DNA from: Tessaracoccus massiliensis
GTDB lineage: Bacteria; Actinomycetota; Actinomycetes; Propionibacteriales; Propionibacteriaceae
NCBI RefSeq assembly: GCF_000826065.2
Contig: NZ_LN623540.1
Location: 129,448-193,447 of the forward strand
Reading direction: 5' to 3'
DNA: 64,000 nt
Part shown: positions 25,261-34,768 of the stretch, piece by piece
Position numbering within the stretch: position 1 is the first letter of the stretch
Layout of the letters: the number at the start of each line of letters is the position of its first letter
Notes under the pieces: model-generated
Database searches by the model: none
What the model was told of the DNA's origin: nothing
What the model saw: only the letters and a program-made list of their open reading frames with translations
Program-made: the position numbers and the translations under genes

Positions 25261-27477
25261 TCAACGCTGGGAGATCGAGCGGAAACCCTTCAACCTGAGA
25301 CTGTTCAGGACCACGAACACACTGGAGAACGCCATCGCCGCGCCCGCGATCATCGGGGTCAGCATCCCGAAGGCGGCCAGCGGGATCGCGGCCGAGTTGT
25401 AGCCGAACGCCCACACCAGATTGCCCTTGATCGTGCGCAGCGTGGCGCGCGAGAGGCGCACCGCGTCGACGGCGGCGCTGAGGTCGTGACGCATCAGCGT
25501 GATGTCGCCAGCGGCGATGGCCGCGTCGGTGCCCGAGCCCATGGCGATGCCCAGATCGGCCTGCGCGATCGCGGCGGCGTCGTTGACGCCGTCGCCCACC
25601 ATCGCCACCTGCTGGCCCTTGGCCTGCAACTCCTTGATGGCCTCCACCTTGCCCTCGGGGGTGACGCCGGCGCGCACGTCGTCGATGCCGAGTTCGGCGG
25701 CGACGGCGCGGGCGGTGGCCTCGTTGTCGCCGCTGAGCAGCACCGGGGTGAGGCCCAGCTTCTTGAGCTGCTCGACGGCGGCCGCGGCCGATTCCTTGAT
25801 GGTGTCGGCCACCACCACGCGGCCCAGAATGCGCTCCTCGTCGGCCACCTCCACCACGGAGCCGATCACCTCACGCCTCCACGCGGCCCTACCGTGGCCG
25901 AGGTCCGCCATGAATGCGGGCGACCCGGCGAAGATCCTGCGACCTTCCACCACGCCCTGCACGCCACGGCCGGGCACGTTCTCGAAATCGGTCACCGGCA
26001 GCGGGCGATCCACCTCCGCCACCAGCGCGGCGGCGATGGGGTGCTCGGAGGCGGCCTCGACGGCGGCGGCCAGCGCCAGCAGTTCGTCGCGGCTGACCCC
26101 CTCCACAGGTTCCACGTCCACCACCGACATCTGGCCGGTGGTCAGCGTGCCGGTCTTGTCGAAGACGATGGTCTCGACGGCGCGGGCCCGCTCCAGCGCC
26201 TGCGGCCCACGGATCACGGTGCCCAACTGGGCGCCGCGGCCGGTGCCCACCATGAGCGCCGACGGCGTGGCCAGGCCCAGCGCACAGGGGCAGGCGATGA
26301 TCAGCACGGAGATGGCGGCGGACAAGGCCATGGTCCAGCCGTGGTCCGCCACGAGGTGTGCCACCAGGGTGATGGCGGCGATGATCAACACCACGGGCAC
26401 GAAGATGCCGGAGACCTTATCTGCCAGGCGCTGCACGTCGGCCTTGCCCTCCTGGGCCTCCTCCACCATCTTGGCGATGCGCGCCAGCTGCGAACCGGAG
26501 CCGACGGCGGTGGTGCGCACCACGAGGCGGCCGGTGGTGTTGAGGCTGCCGCCCACCACCGTCGCCCCCGGTTCCACCTCGACCGGCAGCGACTCGCCGG
26601 TGATGATCGAGGCGTCGACGGCGGAGCGGCCCTCCACGATCTCGCCGTCAGCGGACACCTTCTCGCCGGGGCGGATGACGATGAGGTCGCCGACCTCGAG
26701 ATCCTCCACGTCGACGCGGCTCTCGGTGCCGTCGCGCACCACAGTCGCCTGCTTGGCGCCCACCTCGAGCAGCGCGCGCAGGGCGGCGCCGGATTCGGTC
26801 TTGGCGCGGGCCTCGATGTAGCGGCCCAGCAGCAGGAACGAGATGATGACGACGGCGGCCTCGAAGTAGATGAACCCCATCGCGTCCTGCTGCGACAGGT
26901 TGAACTCGAAGCCGTGCTTCATGCCGATCTCGCCGGCGTGGCCGAAGATCATCGCGTAGAGCGACCAGGCGAACGCGGTGAGCGTGCCCAGCGTCACCAG
27001 GGTGTCCATCGTGGTGGCGCCGTGGCGCAGGTTGGTGAAGGTGGCCTTGTGGAAGGAGCGGCCCAACCACAACACCACGACGCTCGAGAGCGCCAGCGCC
27101 GCCCACTGCCAGCCCGGGAACTGCAAGGCCGGGATCATTGAGACCAGCACCACGGGGATGCTGAGCGCGAAGGACCAGATGACGCGCGGCTTGAGCGCGG
27201 CGGCCTCGTCGCTCTTCTGCTCGATGGGCACCGGGAGCGTGGCGCCGTAACCGGACTTCTCGACGACGGCGATGAGGTCTTCCGCGGTGAGGGTGGAAGG
27301 GGCCTCGACGGTGGCCTTCTCCGTGGAGTAGTTCACCGAGGCGGTCACACCGTCTACCTTGTTGAGCTTCTTCTCGATCCGGGCCGCGCAGGAGGCGCAG
27401 GTCATGCCCTGGATATCGAGTTGGATCTTGTTGGCGCTCTGGTATTTCTCAGCGCCGGGGGTGGTTGTGGTGGACAC
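25261..27477 (-). CDS. copA: Copper-exporting P1B-type ATPase
   Basis: The 738-aa Cu+ efflux ATPase has one N-terminal HMA domain (GMTCASCAARIEKKL). The membrane CPC motif (ACPCALGLATPSAL), DKTGTLTTGQ phosphorylation site, SEHPIAAALV and GDGVNDAAAIAQADLG are all present. It detoxifies cytosolic copper with the CopZ chaperone. It is last in the minus-strand operon csoR-copZ-copA. Confidence 0.96.
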   Translation of the reverse strand: MSTTTTPGAEKYQSANKIQLDIQGMTCASCAARIEKKLNKVDGVTASVNYSTEKATVEAPSTLTAEDLIAVVEKSGYGATLPVPIEQKSDEAAALKPRVIWSFALSIPVVLVSMIPALQFPGWQWAALALSSVVVLWLGRSFHKATFTNLRHGATTMDTLVTLGTLTAFAWSLYAMIFGHAGEIGMKHGFEFNLSQQDAMGFIYFEAAVVIISFLLLGRYIEARAKTESGAALRALLEVGAKQATVVRDGTESRVDVEDLEVGDLIVIRPGEKVSADGEIVEGRSAVDASIITGESLPVEVEPGATVVGGSLNTTGRLVVRTTAVGSGSQLARIAKMVEEAQEGKADVQRLADKVSGIFVPVVLIIAAITLVAHLVADHGWTMALSAAISVLIIACPCALGLATPSALMVGTGRGAQLGTVIRGPQALERARAVETIVFDKTGTLTTGQMSVVDVEPVEGVSRDELLALAAAVEAASEHPIAAALVAEVDRPLPVTDFENVPGRGVQGVVEGRRIFAGSPAFMADLGHGRAAWRREVIGSVVEVADEERILGRVVVADTIKESAAAAVEQLKKLGLTPVLLSGDNEATARAVAAELGIDDVRAGVTPEGKVEAIKELQAKGQQVAMVGDGVNDAAAIAQADLGIAMGSGTDAAIAAGDITLMRHDLSAAVDAVRLSRATLRTIKGNLVWAFGYNSAAIPLAAFGMLTPMIAGAAMAFSSVFVVLNSLRLKGFRSISQR

Positions 27478-27547
27478 GGGTCCTCCGTTTTCAGGCGTGC
27501 CGAATAGAGCCCCGCCGCCCAGCGGCGGGGCGGGTGTGATCAGTGGT

Positions 27548-27757
27548 TCAGGCTTCGACGACGGTGTAGTCGCCGGCTTCCTTGACCGCTTCGAGGATGG
27601 TGTCGAAGGGGATGCGCTCGTCGGATTCCACCGACATGGCGCCGCCGTCGAGGACGATGTTGACGCTCTTGACGCCGTCGATGTCCGAGACCTCTTCGGT
27701 GACGTGGTTGACGCAGTTGCCGCAGGTCATGCCCGAGACGGTGTAGTTCGTGATCAT
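27548..27757 (-). CDS. copZ: Copper chaperone CopZ
   Basis: The 69-aa single HMA-domain protein has the metal site GMTCGNC near the N-terminus. It carries Cu+ to CopA, whose gene starts 70 bp downstream. It lies 21 bp after csoR in the same operon. Confidence 0.93.
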   Translation of the reverse strand: MITNYTVSGMTCGNCVNHVTEEVSDIDGVKSVNIVLDGGAMSVESDERIPFDTILEAVKEAGDYTVVEA

Positions 27758-27778
27758 TGCTGGATCCTTTCGTGGTGG

Positions 27779-28081
27779 CTAGCGGGTGAGGCGCTTGATC
27801 GCCTGCATCGCTTCGTCGATCTTCTCTGCGCCCTCCGGCCCGCCCTTGCGGGCGGCATCAGCGACGCAGTGGGTGAGGTGGTCCTCGAGCAGCCCGAGCG
27901 ACACGGCCTTGAGCGCCGAGGTCACCGCGGTGACCTGGGTCAGGATGTCGATGCAGTACTGGTCCTCGTCCACCATGCGGGCGAGGCCCCGCACCTGTCC
28001 CTCCACCAGCTTCAGCCGGCGCAGGTAGGCGGCCTTCTCCGGCGTGTAGCCGTGGGAGTGGCAGGTCTCTGTTGTTGTCAT
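27779..28081 (-). CDS. csoR: Copper-sensing repressor CsoR
   Basis: The 100-aa four-helix repressor of the CsoR/RcnR family has the Cu ligands Cys (DQYCIDIL), His and Cys (DHLTHCV) in the expected order. Copper binding releases it from DNA. I took ATG 28081 (MTTTETCHSHGYTPEKAAY), with AGGAGG just upstream; an in-frame ATG at 28144 would place the operator inside the coding region. It heads the copper operon. Confidence 0.93.
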   Translation of the reverse strand: MTTTETCHSHGYTPEKAAYLRRLKLVEGQVRGLARMVDEDQYCIDILTQVTAVTSALKAVSLGLLEDHLTHCVADAARKGGPEGAEKIDEAMQAIKRLTR

Positions 28082-28102
28082 GGCACCTCCTCTGTGACCG
28101 AC

Positions 28103-28121
28103 TATACCCCCCGGGGGTAAT
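28103..28121. promoter_or_regulatory. CsoR-type operator
   Basis: TATACCCCCCGGGGGTAAT is a near-perfect palindrome of the A/T-flanked C-run/G-run type known for CsoR operators. It is centred about 30 bp upstream of the csoR start and so should autoregulate the operon. Confidence 0.85.
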
Positions 28122-28230
28122 GAAATCCAATCTTCATCCATCATTCCACTCGCCAGTCACGACGGTGCGGCCGGGGTGCGCTAGCCCCGGCGGCTCGCGC
28201 GGCGCGGGCGCCGCCCACAGTGAGCAGGCG

Positions 28231-28572
28231 ATGTCCACAAACAACCCACAGGGGTTGTGGATAACTTCGCCGGTTTCTCGTGAACAGGGGGCGAACTGGC
28301 CCTCATACCACGACCCGCGCCCTGCGCTCAAACCGGCCCACCAAAGGAGCATCACCCATAGTCAACCGTGCTTTGTCCAGCACGCCCCAGGTCCGGAGGG
28401 GCGACACGACGACAAAGTGAAGCCGTCACCGGGGTCCAGTGTGGACAAACTGTGGAGAATTCCCCAGGGCAACAGGTTTATAACGATTTGATAACGGGCC
28501 TTTCATGCTCAACAACAGGGTGTTCCACAGCCCCTACGCCGTGCGACGCAGGTTGTCCACACCCCGTCCACA
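28231..28572. promoter_or_regulatory. DnaA-box cluster upstream of dnaB
   Basis: The 602-bp gap between csoR and dnaB has no credible gene. It contains sites matching TTNTNCACA: minus-strand boxes at 28256-28264 (TTATCCACA), 28440-28448 (TTGTCCACA) and 28451-28459 (TTCTCCACA), and a plus-strand box at 28553-28561 (TTGTCCACA). Near-matches lie at 28231 and 28521 (one mismatch) and 28564 (two mismatches). An AT-rich patch follows at 28473-28494. It may bind DnaA and regulate dnaB or act as a DnaA-titration or origin-like site; dnaA and dnaN are not in the window. Confidence 0.65.
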
Positions 28573-28683
28573 GGCTGTCCCCAGGGTTGCGCACAGGCCC
28601 CGCGCCGTCGTCGGAGGAAGTCGGAGGAAACTGTCTGAGGCGTGGCTTAGCCTTGGGTCGAGGTTTGGAAAGGGGTGCATCAG

Positions 28684-30045
28684 ATGACGGCGCAGACACA
28701 GCCGGCGGTCTACGACGACCGCGAGCTCGATCGCACTCCCCCGCAGGATTTGGCCGCCGAGCAGAGCGTGCTGGGCGCCATGATGATGTCGAAGGACGCC
28801 ATCTCCGACGTGGTGGAGGTGGTGCGCGGCGCGGATTTCTACCGCCCCAACCACGAGTCGATCTTCGAGGCCATCATCAACCTCTACGGCCGCGGCGAGC
28901 CTGCTGATCCCATCACGGTGGCCGGTGAACTCGGCAAGACGGGCCTACTGTCGAAGGTGGGCGGTGCGGTCTACCTGCACGATCTGCTCTCCAGCGTCTC
29001 CATCGCCGCCAACGCCCCGTACTACGCGGAGATCGTGCGTGACAAGGCCGTGCTGCGTCGCCTGGTCAATGCCTCAATCCGCATCGCCCAGCTCGGCTAC
29101 GGCGGCCAGGGCGAGGTGGACAAGATCGTCGACGAGGCGCAGCAGACCCTCTTCGAGGTGACGGATCGCAACTCGTCGGAGGATTACAAGTCACTGCGCG
29201 AGTTGCTGGAGCCCACGTTCGACGAGATGGAGGCCATCGCCAACTCCGGAGACGCGCTCTCCGGCGTGCCCACCGGCTTCACAGAACTGGACCGGATCAC
29301 CAACGGCCTGCATGCCGGGCAGATGATCATCGTCGCGGCGCGCCCCGGCGTCGGAAAGTCGACGTTCGCGCTGGACGTGTGCCGCTCCGCCGCCATCCAC
29401 CACAACCTGCCCGCCGCGTTCTTCTCGCTCGAGATGAGCCGCACGGAGATCGTGATGAAGATCCTCTCCGCCGAAGCCTCGGTACCCCTGGGGCGTATCC
29501 GCGGCGGCAAGATGGACGAGAACGACTGGCAGCGCGTCACAGACAAATCGGCCATCCTCGCGGAGAAGAACTTCTTCATCGACGATTCGCCCAACCTCAC
29601 CATGATGGAGATCCGCGCGAAGGCGCGCCGCCTGAAGCAGCGCCACGATCTGCAGCTCGTCGCCATCGACTACATCCAGCTGATGACATCGGGCAAGAAG
29701 GTGGAGTCGCGCCAGTTGGAGGTCTCCGAGTTCTCCCGCCAGATCAAGCTCCTCGCCAAGGAGTTGGAGATCCCGGTCATCGCCCTGTCGCAGCTGTCGC
29801 GTAACACGGAGCAGCGCAAGGACGGCATCCCCCAGTTGTCAGACCTGCGAGAGTCCGGCTCGCTGGAGCAGGATGCAGATATCGTGCTCATGCTGCACCG
29901 CCCGGAGATGTACTCGCAGAACCCCTCCGACGAGGAGCGCGGCCTCGCGGCCTTCCACATCCCGAAGCACCGAAACGGCGAGACCGGCAAGATCGACGCC
30001 CTGTTCCAGGGTCATTACAGTCGCTTCACCAACGCCCCCATGTGA
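28684..30045 (+). CDS. dnaB: Replicative DNA helicase DnaB
   Basis: The 453-aa hexameric helicase of the replisome has an N-terminal DnaB domain (PPQDLAAEQSVLGAMMMSKD). The RecA-like core has Walker A ARPGVGKST near 218-226, DYIQLM as Walker B and QLSRNTEQR. No intein is present. ATG 28684 has AAGGGG seven bases upstream; GTG 28675 overlaps that site. Its long leader is packed with DnaA boxes. Confidence 0.95.
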   Translation: MTAQTQPAVYDDRELDRTPPQDLAAEQSVLGAMMMSKDAISDVVEVVRGADFYRPNHESIFEAIINLYGRGEPADPITVAGELGKTGLLSKVGGAVYLHDLLSSVSIAANAPYYAEIVRDKAVLRRLVNASIRIAQLGYGGQGEVDKIVDEAQQTLFEVTDRNSSEDYKSLRELLEPTFDEMEAIANSGDALSGVPTGFTELDRITNGLHAGQMIIVAARPGVGKSTFALDVCRSAAIHHNLPAAFFSLEMSRTEIVMKILSAEASVPLGRIRGGKMDENDWQRVTDKSAILAEKNFFIDDSPNLTMMEIRAKARRLKQRHDLQLVAIDYIQLMTSGKKVESRQLEVSEFSRQIKLLAKELEIPVIALSQLSRNTEQRKDGIPQLSDLRESGSLEQDADIVLMLHRPEMYSQNPSDEERGLAAFHIPKHRNGETGKIDALFQGHYSRFTNAPM

Positions 30046-30207
30046 TCGCCGCCAGCACCTCACCTTCTGCTGCAGACGGCAACGGTGCTGTATCGGTTAC
30101 CCGGCCTACCAGACGGCTGTTGCTCTTCGGGCTGCCGACGCTCGAAGCGCTGATCCGGTAGCCCCCTCACACATGGCGCTGCCAGCAGCGGCGGGTAGCG
30201 TAGCGCC

Positions 30208-30744
30208 ATGGCCCTGACCGAGTACCACCGCGTGGATCCCGCAGACATGCATCCGGCGCTCGCGCTGGCCCGGTTCGGGAAACGACGCACGGCGGACCTG
30301 TTCGTGGGCTTCTGGCTGGCGCTGCTCGTCGAGGCGCAGCAGATCCGCCCCAGCGTGCGCGGCGCCGCCCGGCACGCCGAGAAGTTCCTCACCGGCCGCG
30401 ACGTCCGCGCGGCCGTCGACGAAGCCGGCACCGACGTGGTCGACGCCGAACTGGCAGACGCCGCACGCGTCTATTTCGCCTCCGGTCTGGAGGACTCGTC
30501 CTACTCCTCCACTCTGATGCGACTCAAGCGACTCACCGGCGCCCAGGTCCGAGAGAAGGCCGCCACCGACGTGGCCAAGGCCGCCGCGCTCATCCTCGAC
30601 GCCGGCCTCGACGAACGCCTCATCGGGCTGCTCGTGCACGGCTACCTCGAGGCGGTCGCCCCGCACGGCGCGAATGAACTGCGCGAGGCGGCGCGGCGAC
30701 ACCCGAAGGCGCGGGCGCGCCTCGAATCCGCGCTCGAGGCCTGA
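30208..30744 (+). CDS. Conserved protein of unknown function
   Basis: The 178-aa, Ala-rich, probably all-helical soluble protein (starts MALTEYHRVDPADMHPALAL) has no signal or membrane segment. Its stop overlaps the mutY start (TGATG), so it is likely co-translated with this base-excision repair gene. I do not recognise the family and give no function. Confidence 0.8.
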   Translation: MALTEYHRVDPADMHPALALARFGKRRTADLFVGFWLALLVEAQQIRPSVRGAARHAEKFLTGRDVRAAVDEAGTDVVDAELADAARVYFASGLEDSSYSSTLMRLKRLTGAQVREKAATDVAKAAALILDAGLDERLIGLLVHGYLEAVAPHGANELREAARRHPKARARLESALEA

Positions 30745-31616
30745 TGACGCCAGACATCACGGGCCTCCAGCACGAACTGACGGCCTGGTTCGCCGCTAAC
30801 GCCCGCCCGCTGCCCTGGCGCGCCGCGGGGGTGAGCCCGTGGGGCATCCTCGTCAGCGAGATCATGCTGCAGCAGACTCCCGCAGCCCGGGTCGCCGGGC
30901 CGTGGGCGGCGTGGATGGAGCGCTGGCCCACCCCCTCAGCTCTGGCGGACGCGTCAACGGCAGACGTGCTGCGCGCCTGGGGCCGCCTCGGCTACCCTCG
31001 CCGCGCGCTGCGCCTGCAGGCTGCGGCGCAGGCCGTCGTCGAGCGCCACGACGGCGAACTCCCCCGCGACGAGACGCTGCTGCTCGCCCTCCCCGGCGTG
31101 GGCAGCTACACCGCCGCCGCGGTGCTGGCCTTCGCGTTCGGCCGCCGCTCCCTGGTGCTCGACGTCAACGTGCGCCGGGTGCTGGCCCGCCTCGGCGCCG
31201 GGGTGGAGCACCCCAACCGCTCGGAGACCGCCGCCGAGCGCCGCCGCGCCTGGGAGTTCGTGCCCGACGGCGACGCCGAGGCCGCCACCTGGTCCGCGGC
31301 CGCCATGGAATTGGGCGCCACCATCTGTACGGCCCGCAACCCGGCCTGTAGCCGCTGCCCCGTGGCCAGGCACTGCGCCTGGCTCGCGGCGGGGAAACCG
31401 GCTTGGGACGGGCCGGAGCGGGTGGCGCAGCCCTGGGAGGGAACGGACCGGCAGTGCCGCGGCCGCATCATGGCCGCCCTCCGCGGCACCCACGCACCGG
31501 TGCCGCTGTCAGACCTCGCGTGGCCCGATGGCGCCCAGTTGGAGCGGTGCGTCAGGTCGCTCGTCGACGACGGCCTCGCCGTCGAAGCAGACGGCGCGTT
31601 GCTGCTCCCGCAGTGA
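30744..31616 (+). CDS. mutY: A/G-specific adenine glycosylase
   Basis: The 290-aa base-excision repair enzyme removes A opposite 8-oxoG. It has the EIMLQQTPAARV catalytic helix with Glu, the helix-hairpin-helix LPGVGSYTAAAVLAF, Asp in VLDVNVRRVLAR and a 4Fe-4S loop with C-x6-C-x2-C-x5-C (CTARNPACSRCPVARHC). The C-terminal MutT-like recognition domain is short, as in many actinobacteria. Confidence 0.95.
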   Translation: MTPDITGLQHELTAWFAANARPLPWRAAGVSPWGILVSEIMLQQTPAARVAGPWAAWMERWPTPSALADASTADVLRAWGRLGYPRRALRLQAAAQAVVERHDGELPRDETLLLALPGVGSYTAAAVLAFAFGRRSLVLDVNVRRVLARLGAGVEHPNRSETAAERRRAWEFVPDGDAEAATWSAAAMELGATICTARNPACSRCPVARHCAWLAAGKPAWDGPERVAQPWEGTDRQCRGRIMAALRGTHAPVPLSDLAWPDGAQLERCVRSLVDDGLAVEADGALLLPQ

Positions 31617-31645
31617 GGTAGCCTGCCCGGGCTCTCTCGCGTGAG

Positions 31646-31691
31646 GCAGGTGCAAGTTGTGCACCAACTCCGCTGCACAACTCGCACCTGC
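31646..31691. repeat. Dispersed hairpin family C, copy 1
   Basis: 18-bp arms GCAGGTGCAAGTTGTGCA and TGCACAACTCGCACCTGC (one mismatch) have a 10-nt loop. It follows the mutY stop by 29 bp. Other copies are at 46540 and 59455, also in intergenic positions. Confidence 0.8.
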
Positions 31692-31749
31692 CCGGGCCCG
31701 CCGTCGGCGCCCCCTCCAGCCCGTCGGAGGGGACGCCTATGGTGGGGGC

Positions 31750-32352
31750 ATGATCAAGGCTGTCGTCTTCGACCTGGGTGAGGTGCTCTCCTCCCCGCCG
31801 TCCCTCCTGCCGCTGCTCGCGCAGCACATGGGCACCACGCCTCAAGTGCTCGCCGAGCACTACTGGAAGGGCCGCGTGGAGTACGACGCCGGCGCACCCA
31901 ACCGCGGCTACTGGGGCCCGCTGCTGGCCGCCGTCGGCGCGGAGGCGGATGACGAGCTCATCGACGAGCTGGCCTACCTCGACGCCGACACCTGGGCGAA
32001 CCTGCGCCCCGCCGCGTGGCAGCTGCTGCGCGAGTGTCGCCAGGCGGGCAGGGTGGTGGCGGTGCTGTCGAACTCGCCGCACGCCATGCAGAAGGCGGTG
32101 GACAAGGCCAACTGGCGCGCGGATGTGGACCACCTGTACGTCTCCGCCACGCTGGGCGCCATCAAACCGGACGCGGCCATCTACGAACGCGTGATGGCGG
32201 ATCTGGAGCTGGAGCCTGGGGAGATCGCGTTCATCGACGACAAGCAGGCCAACGTTGACGGCGCCCTCGCCGTCGGCTGGCACGCGCACCTGTGGGTCAG
32301 CGACGCCGATACCCGCGCCTGGCTCGAAACCCTCGGGGTGCTGCGTCCCTGA
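31750..32352 (+). CDS. HAD-superfamily hydrolase
   Basis: The 200-aa protein has HAD motifs I (FDLGEV), II (LSNS), III (Lys in AIKPD) and IV (FIDDK). Motif I has Gly where many phosphatases have the second Asp (DxD), a pattern common in the YihX/epoxide-hydrolase-like group. ATG 31750 gives the correct N-terminus; an upstream in-frame start at 31657 lies in a repeat hairpin. The substrate is unknown. Confidence 0.88.
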   Translation: MIKAVVFDLGEVLSSPPSLLPLLAQHMGTTPQVLAEHYWKGRVEYDAGAPNRGYWGPLLAAVGAEADDELIDELAYLDADTWANLRPAAWQLLRECRQAGRVVAVLSNSPHAMQKAVDKANWRADVDHLYVSATLGAIKPDAAIYERVMADLELEPGEIAFIDDKQANVDGALAVGWHAHLWVSDADTRAWLETLGVLRP

Positions 32353-32390
32353 GCGTGTCGCGTCCGAGGAACGAGGACCGGCGACACGAC

Positions 32391-32418
32391 GAAACCCCGG
32401 GCATGGGCCCGGGGTTTC
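32391..32418. terminator. Bidirectional terminator between HAD gene and rpf-like gene
   Basis: 12-bp perfect arms (GAAACCCCGGGC and GCCCGGGGTTTC) have a 4-nt loop. A and T stretches at the arm ends allow use from both strands. The flanking genes converge on it. Confidence 0.7.
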
Positions 32419-32439
32419 GCGTGCTGTCATGCAGCCACG

Positions 32440-33267
32440 TCAGGGCTTGCAGCTCCAGGGCTGGAAGCCGCGCTTGGCGTGGAGGCGGTTGGCCACGGTG
32501 ATCTGCTCCTCGCGGGTGGCGTGGTGCGGGTAGGCGGCGAAATCAGTGCCGCCCACGGAACGCCAGGTGGCGAGGTTGAACTGCAGGCCGCCGTAGTAGC
32601 CGTTGCCGGTGTTGATGTTCCAGCGGTTGCCGGACTCGCAGCGGGCGATCCTGTCCCAGGTGGCAGCGCGGGCCAGGTTGAGCTGGCTCTTGACGGGCAG
32701 CACGGCCGGCTTCTCAACCGGGACGTTGGCCAGCGGGGGCGCGGCGGCGGGGATCGACGTCACGGCCGGGGTGCTCGCGGCGGTGAACTGGACGATGTTG
32801 TTGAACTGCCACTGGTTCTCGGAGACGAACTTGCCGTCGTCGTGGGCGACGACCGTGGTGAGCGCGTAGGTGCGGCAGCCGTTGCGGCCGGTGGCCGCGG
32901 TGTCGCACTCGGTGCGCCACTGGCGGCCGTCCTCGGCCGTCCAGGTGCGGTTGGTGGCGAGCGGGTTGCCCTTCCACGCGCCGCGGGCGGACGGGAGGTA
33001 GGTCATGTTGTTGAACACCCAGCCCTCGTGCAGCACGTGCTGGCCCTGCACGGTGACCACCTTGGGGGCCCAGATGTCGGTGCTGCAGCGCACCACCGTC
33101 GAGGAGTACAACTCGCACTCGGTCTTCCAGTACCGCCCGTTGACCAGGTGGTCGCCCGGCGTCGTGTACTGATCCACGTCGACGGCGTGCGCGGCCTGCG
33201 GGGCGGCGATGGCCAGTCCGAGACCGACGACTGCCGCGGAGGCGGCGGCGAGGAGGCGCTTCAGCAT
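32440..33267 (-). CDS. Secreted Rpf-like transglycosylase
   Basis: The 275-aa exported protein has a signal peptide ending AHAVD (near 28). A Trp/Cys-rich N-terminal domain follows with two related blocks (KTECELYSSTVVRCSTDIW and RTECDTAATGRNGCRTYAL). The C-terminal resuscitation-promoting-factor lysozyme-like domain spans residues 204-275. The catalytic Glu is E211 in ARCESGN, with NINTGNGYYGGLQFN and LHAKRGFQPWSC. It would cleave peptidoglycan during growth or resuscitation. The N-terminal domain is not one I can name. Confidence 0.9.
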   Translation of the reverse strand: MLKRLLAAASAAVVGLGLAIAAPQAAHAVDVDQYTTPGDHLVNGRYWKTECELYSSTVVRCSTDIWAPKVVTVQGQHVLHEGWVFNNMTYLPSARGAWKGNPLATNRTWTAEDGRQWRTECDTAATGRNGCRTYALTTVVAHDDGKFVSENQWQFNNIVQFTAASTPAVTSIPAAAPPLANVPVEKPAVLPVKSQLNLARAATWDRIARCESGNRWNINTGNGYYGGLQFNLATWRSVGGTDFAAYPHHATREEQITVANRLHAKRGFQPWSCKP

Positions 33268-33524
33268 GGGTGTTCCTTTCGATGTGGCGTGGAAACGGTA
33301 ACACCCGGCATGCGGATTTCCAAAGAATCTCTCAGGATTTCGTTCAGGATTCCCCTGCCACCGACCCTGACAAGCACTTTAGGTGCTCACACCTGGCGCC
33401 GTCGACTGAGAACTCTCAGCCTTGCGACCCGTCGCGACATCCCAGCCGGGGGCGACCTCAGCGGCGACTCTCCCCTTCCCGCGCCACGGAGGGCTAGCCT
33501 GGCGTGAAACCGGAAGGATCCCCT

Positions 33525-34646
33525 ATGCGCATCAGCGTCCCCCGCGAGGTCAAGAACAACGAGAACCGTGTCGCCATCACCCCCGTCGGTGTGCTGGAGC
33601 TCACGCAGAGCGGGCACGAGGTCACCGTCGAAGCCGGCGCGGGGGTGGCGTCCAGCTTCACCGACGACGCGCTCCGCGAGGCCGGCGCCGCCGTCGTCGA
33701 CGACGTGGACCAGGTGTGGGGCGACGCCGAGCTGGTGCTGAAGGTCAAGGAGCCCATCGAGGAGGAGTACCGCCACCTCCGCGAGGGGCTCGCGCTGTTC
33801 ACCTACCTGCACCTGGCCGCGGATGAGCCGCTCGTTGACGCGCTGCTCACGTCCGGCTGCACGTCGATCGCCTACGAGACGGTGCAGCGGCCCAGCGGGA
33901 TGTTGCCGCTGCTGTACCCGATGAGCGAGGTGGCCGGCTGCCTCGCGCCCCAGCTGGGCGCCTACCACCTGATGAAGAGGCAGGGTGGCCGCGGCGTGCT
34001 GATGGGCGGCGTGGCGGGCGTGCCCAACGCCAACGTGCTGGTGCTCGGCGGCGGCACCGCAGGCCAGAACGCGGTCAACACCGCGCTGGGTATGAACGCC
34101 GACGTGACGGTGCTGGACACGGACATCGACAAGCTGCGCCAGGCCTACTGGCGCTGGGAGAACCGCGTCCGCGGGCTGCGCTCTTCCGAGATGGCGCTGC
34201 GAGAGCTCCTGCCTGAGGCGGATCTGGTGATCGGCACCGTCCTGATCCCCGGCAGCCGCGCCCCGAAACTGGTGACCAACGAGATGGTGGCCACGATGAA
34301 GCCCGGCTCTGTGCTGGTGGACGTCGCGATCGATCAGGGCGGCTGCTTCGAGGATTCGCGCCCCACCACCCACGACGACCCCATCTACCGGGTGCACGAT
34401 TCGATCTTCTACTGCGTGGCCAACATGCCCGCGCTGGTGCCCAACACCTCCACCTGGGCATTGACCAACGCCACGCTGCCCTACGTCCAGCGCATCGCCG
34501 AACACGGTTGGCGCGAGGCGATGCGGCTCGACGACCCGCTCGCCAAGGGCCTGGCCACGCACGCCGGGATGCTCACGTCCCAGCCGGTCGCCGAGGCGTT
34601 CGGGCGGGAGTTCACCCCCGTCGACGACGTGCTCGCCGCCCACTGA
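33525..34646 (+). CDS. ald: Alanine dehydrogenase
   Basis: The 373-aa NAD-dependent enzyme interconverts alanine and pyruvate plus ammonia. The N-terminus MRISVPREVKNNENRVAITP, NPMSEVAG-like YPMSEVAGCLAP and the NAD-binding VLVLGGGTAGQNAVNTALG are present. ATG 33525 follows GGAAGG; an in-frame start at 33504 would cover that site. It is a single-gene unit. Confidence 0.95.
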   Translation: MRISVPREVKNNENRVAITPVGVLELTQSGHEVTVEAGAGVASSFTDDALREAGAAVVDDVDQVWGDAELVLKVKEPIEEEYRHLREGLALFTYLHLAADEPLVDALLTSGCTSIAYETVQRPSGMLPLLYPMSEVAGCLAPQLGAYHLMKRQGGRGVLMGGVAGVPNANVLVLGGGTAGQNAVNTALGMNADVTVLDTDIDKLRQAYWRWENRVRGLRSSEMALRELLPEADLVIGTVLIPGSRAPKLVTNEMVATMKPGSVLVDVAIDQGGCFEDSRPTTHDDPIYRVHDSIFYCVANMPALVPNTSTWALTNATLPYVQRIAEHGWREAMRLDDPLAKGLATHAGMLTSQPVAEAFGREFTPVDDVLAAH

Positions 34647-34768
34647 ACGGCAGCGGCCCCGGAGCCGCGGTAGCGGACAGGTAACGAATCGGCTCCGGGA
34701 ACGCCCCTCGAGGCACCCGTGACCCCTTCCCGCGCCAGACTGGAGGGCATCACGAACGGAGCACGCCC

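Noticed and set aside
28130-28683. Calling the DnaA-box region oriC
   Set aside because: dnaA, dnaN, recF and rpmH are absent, and no skew analysis was possible. Kept only as a DnaA-box cluster.
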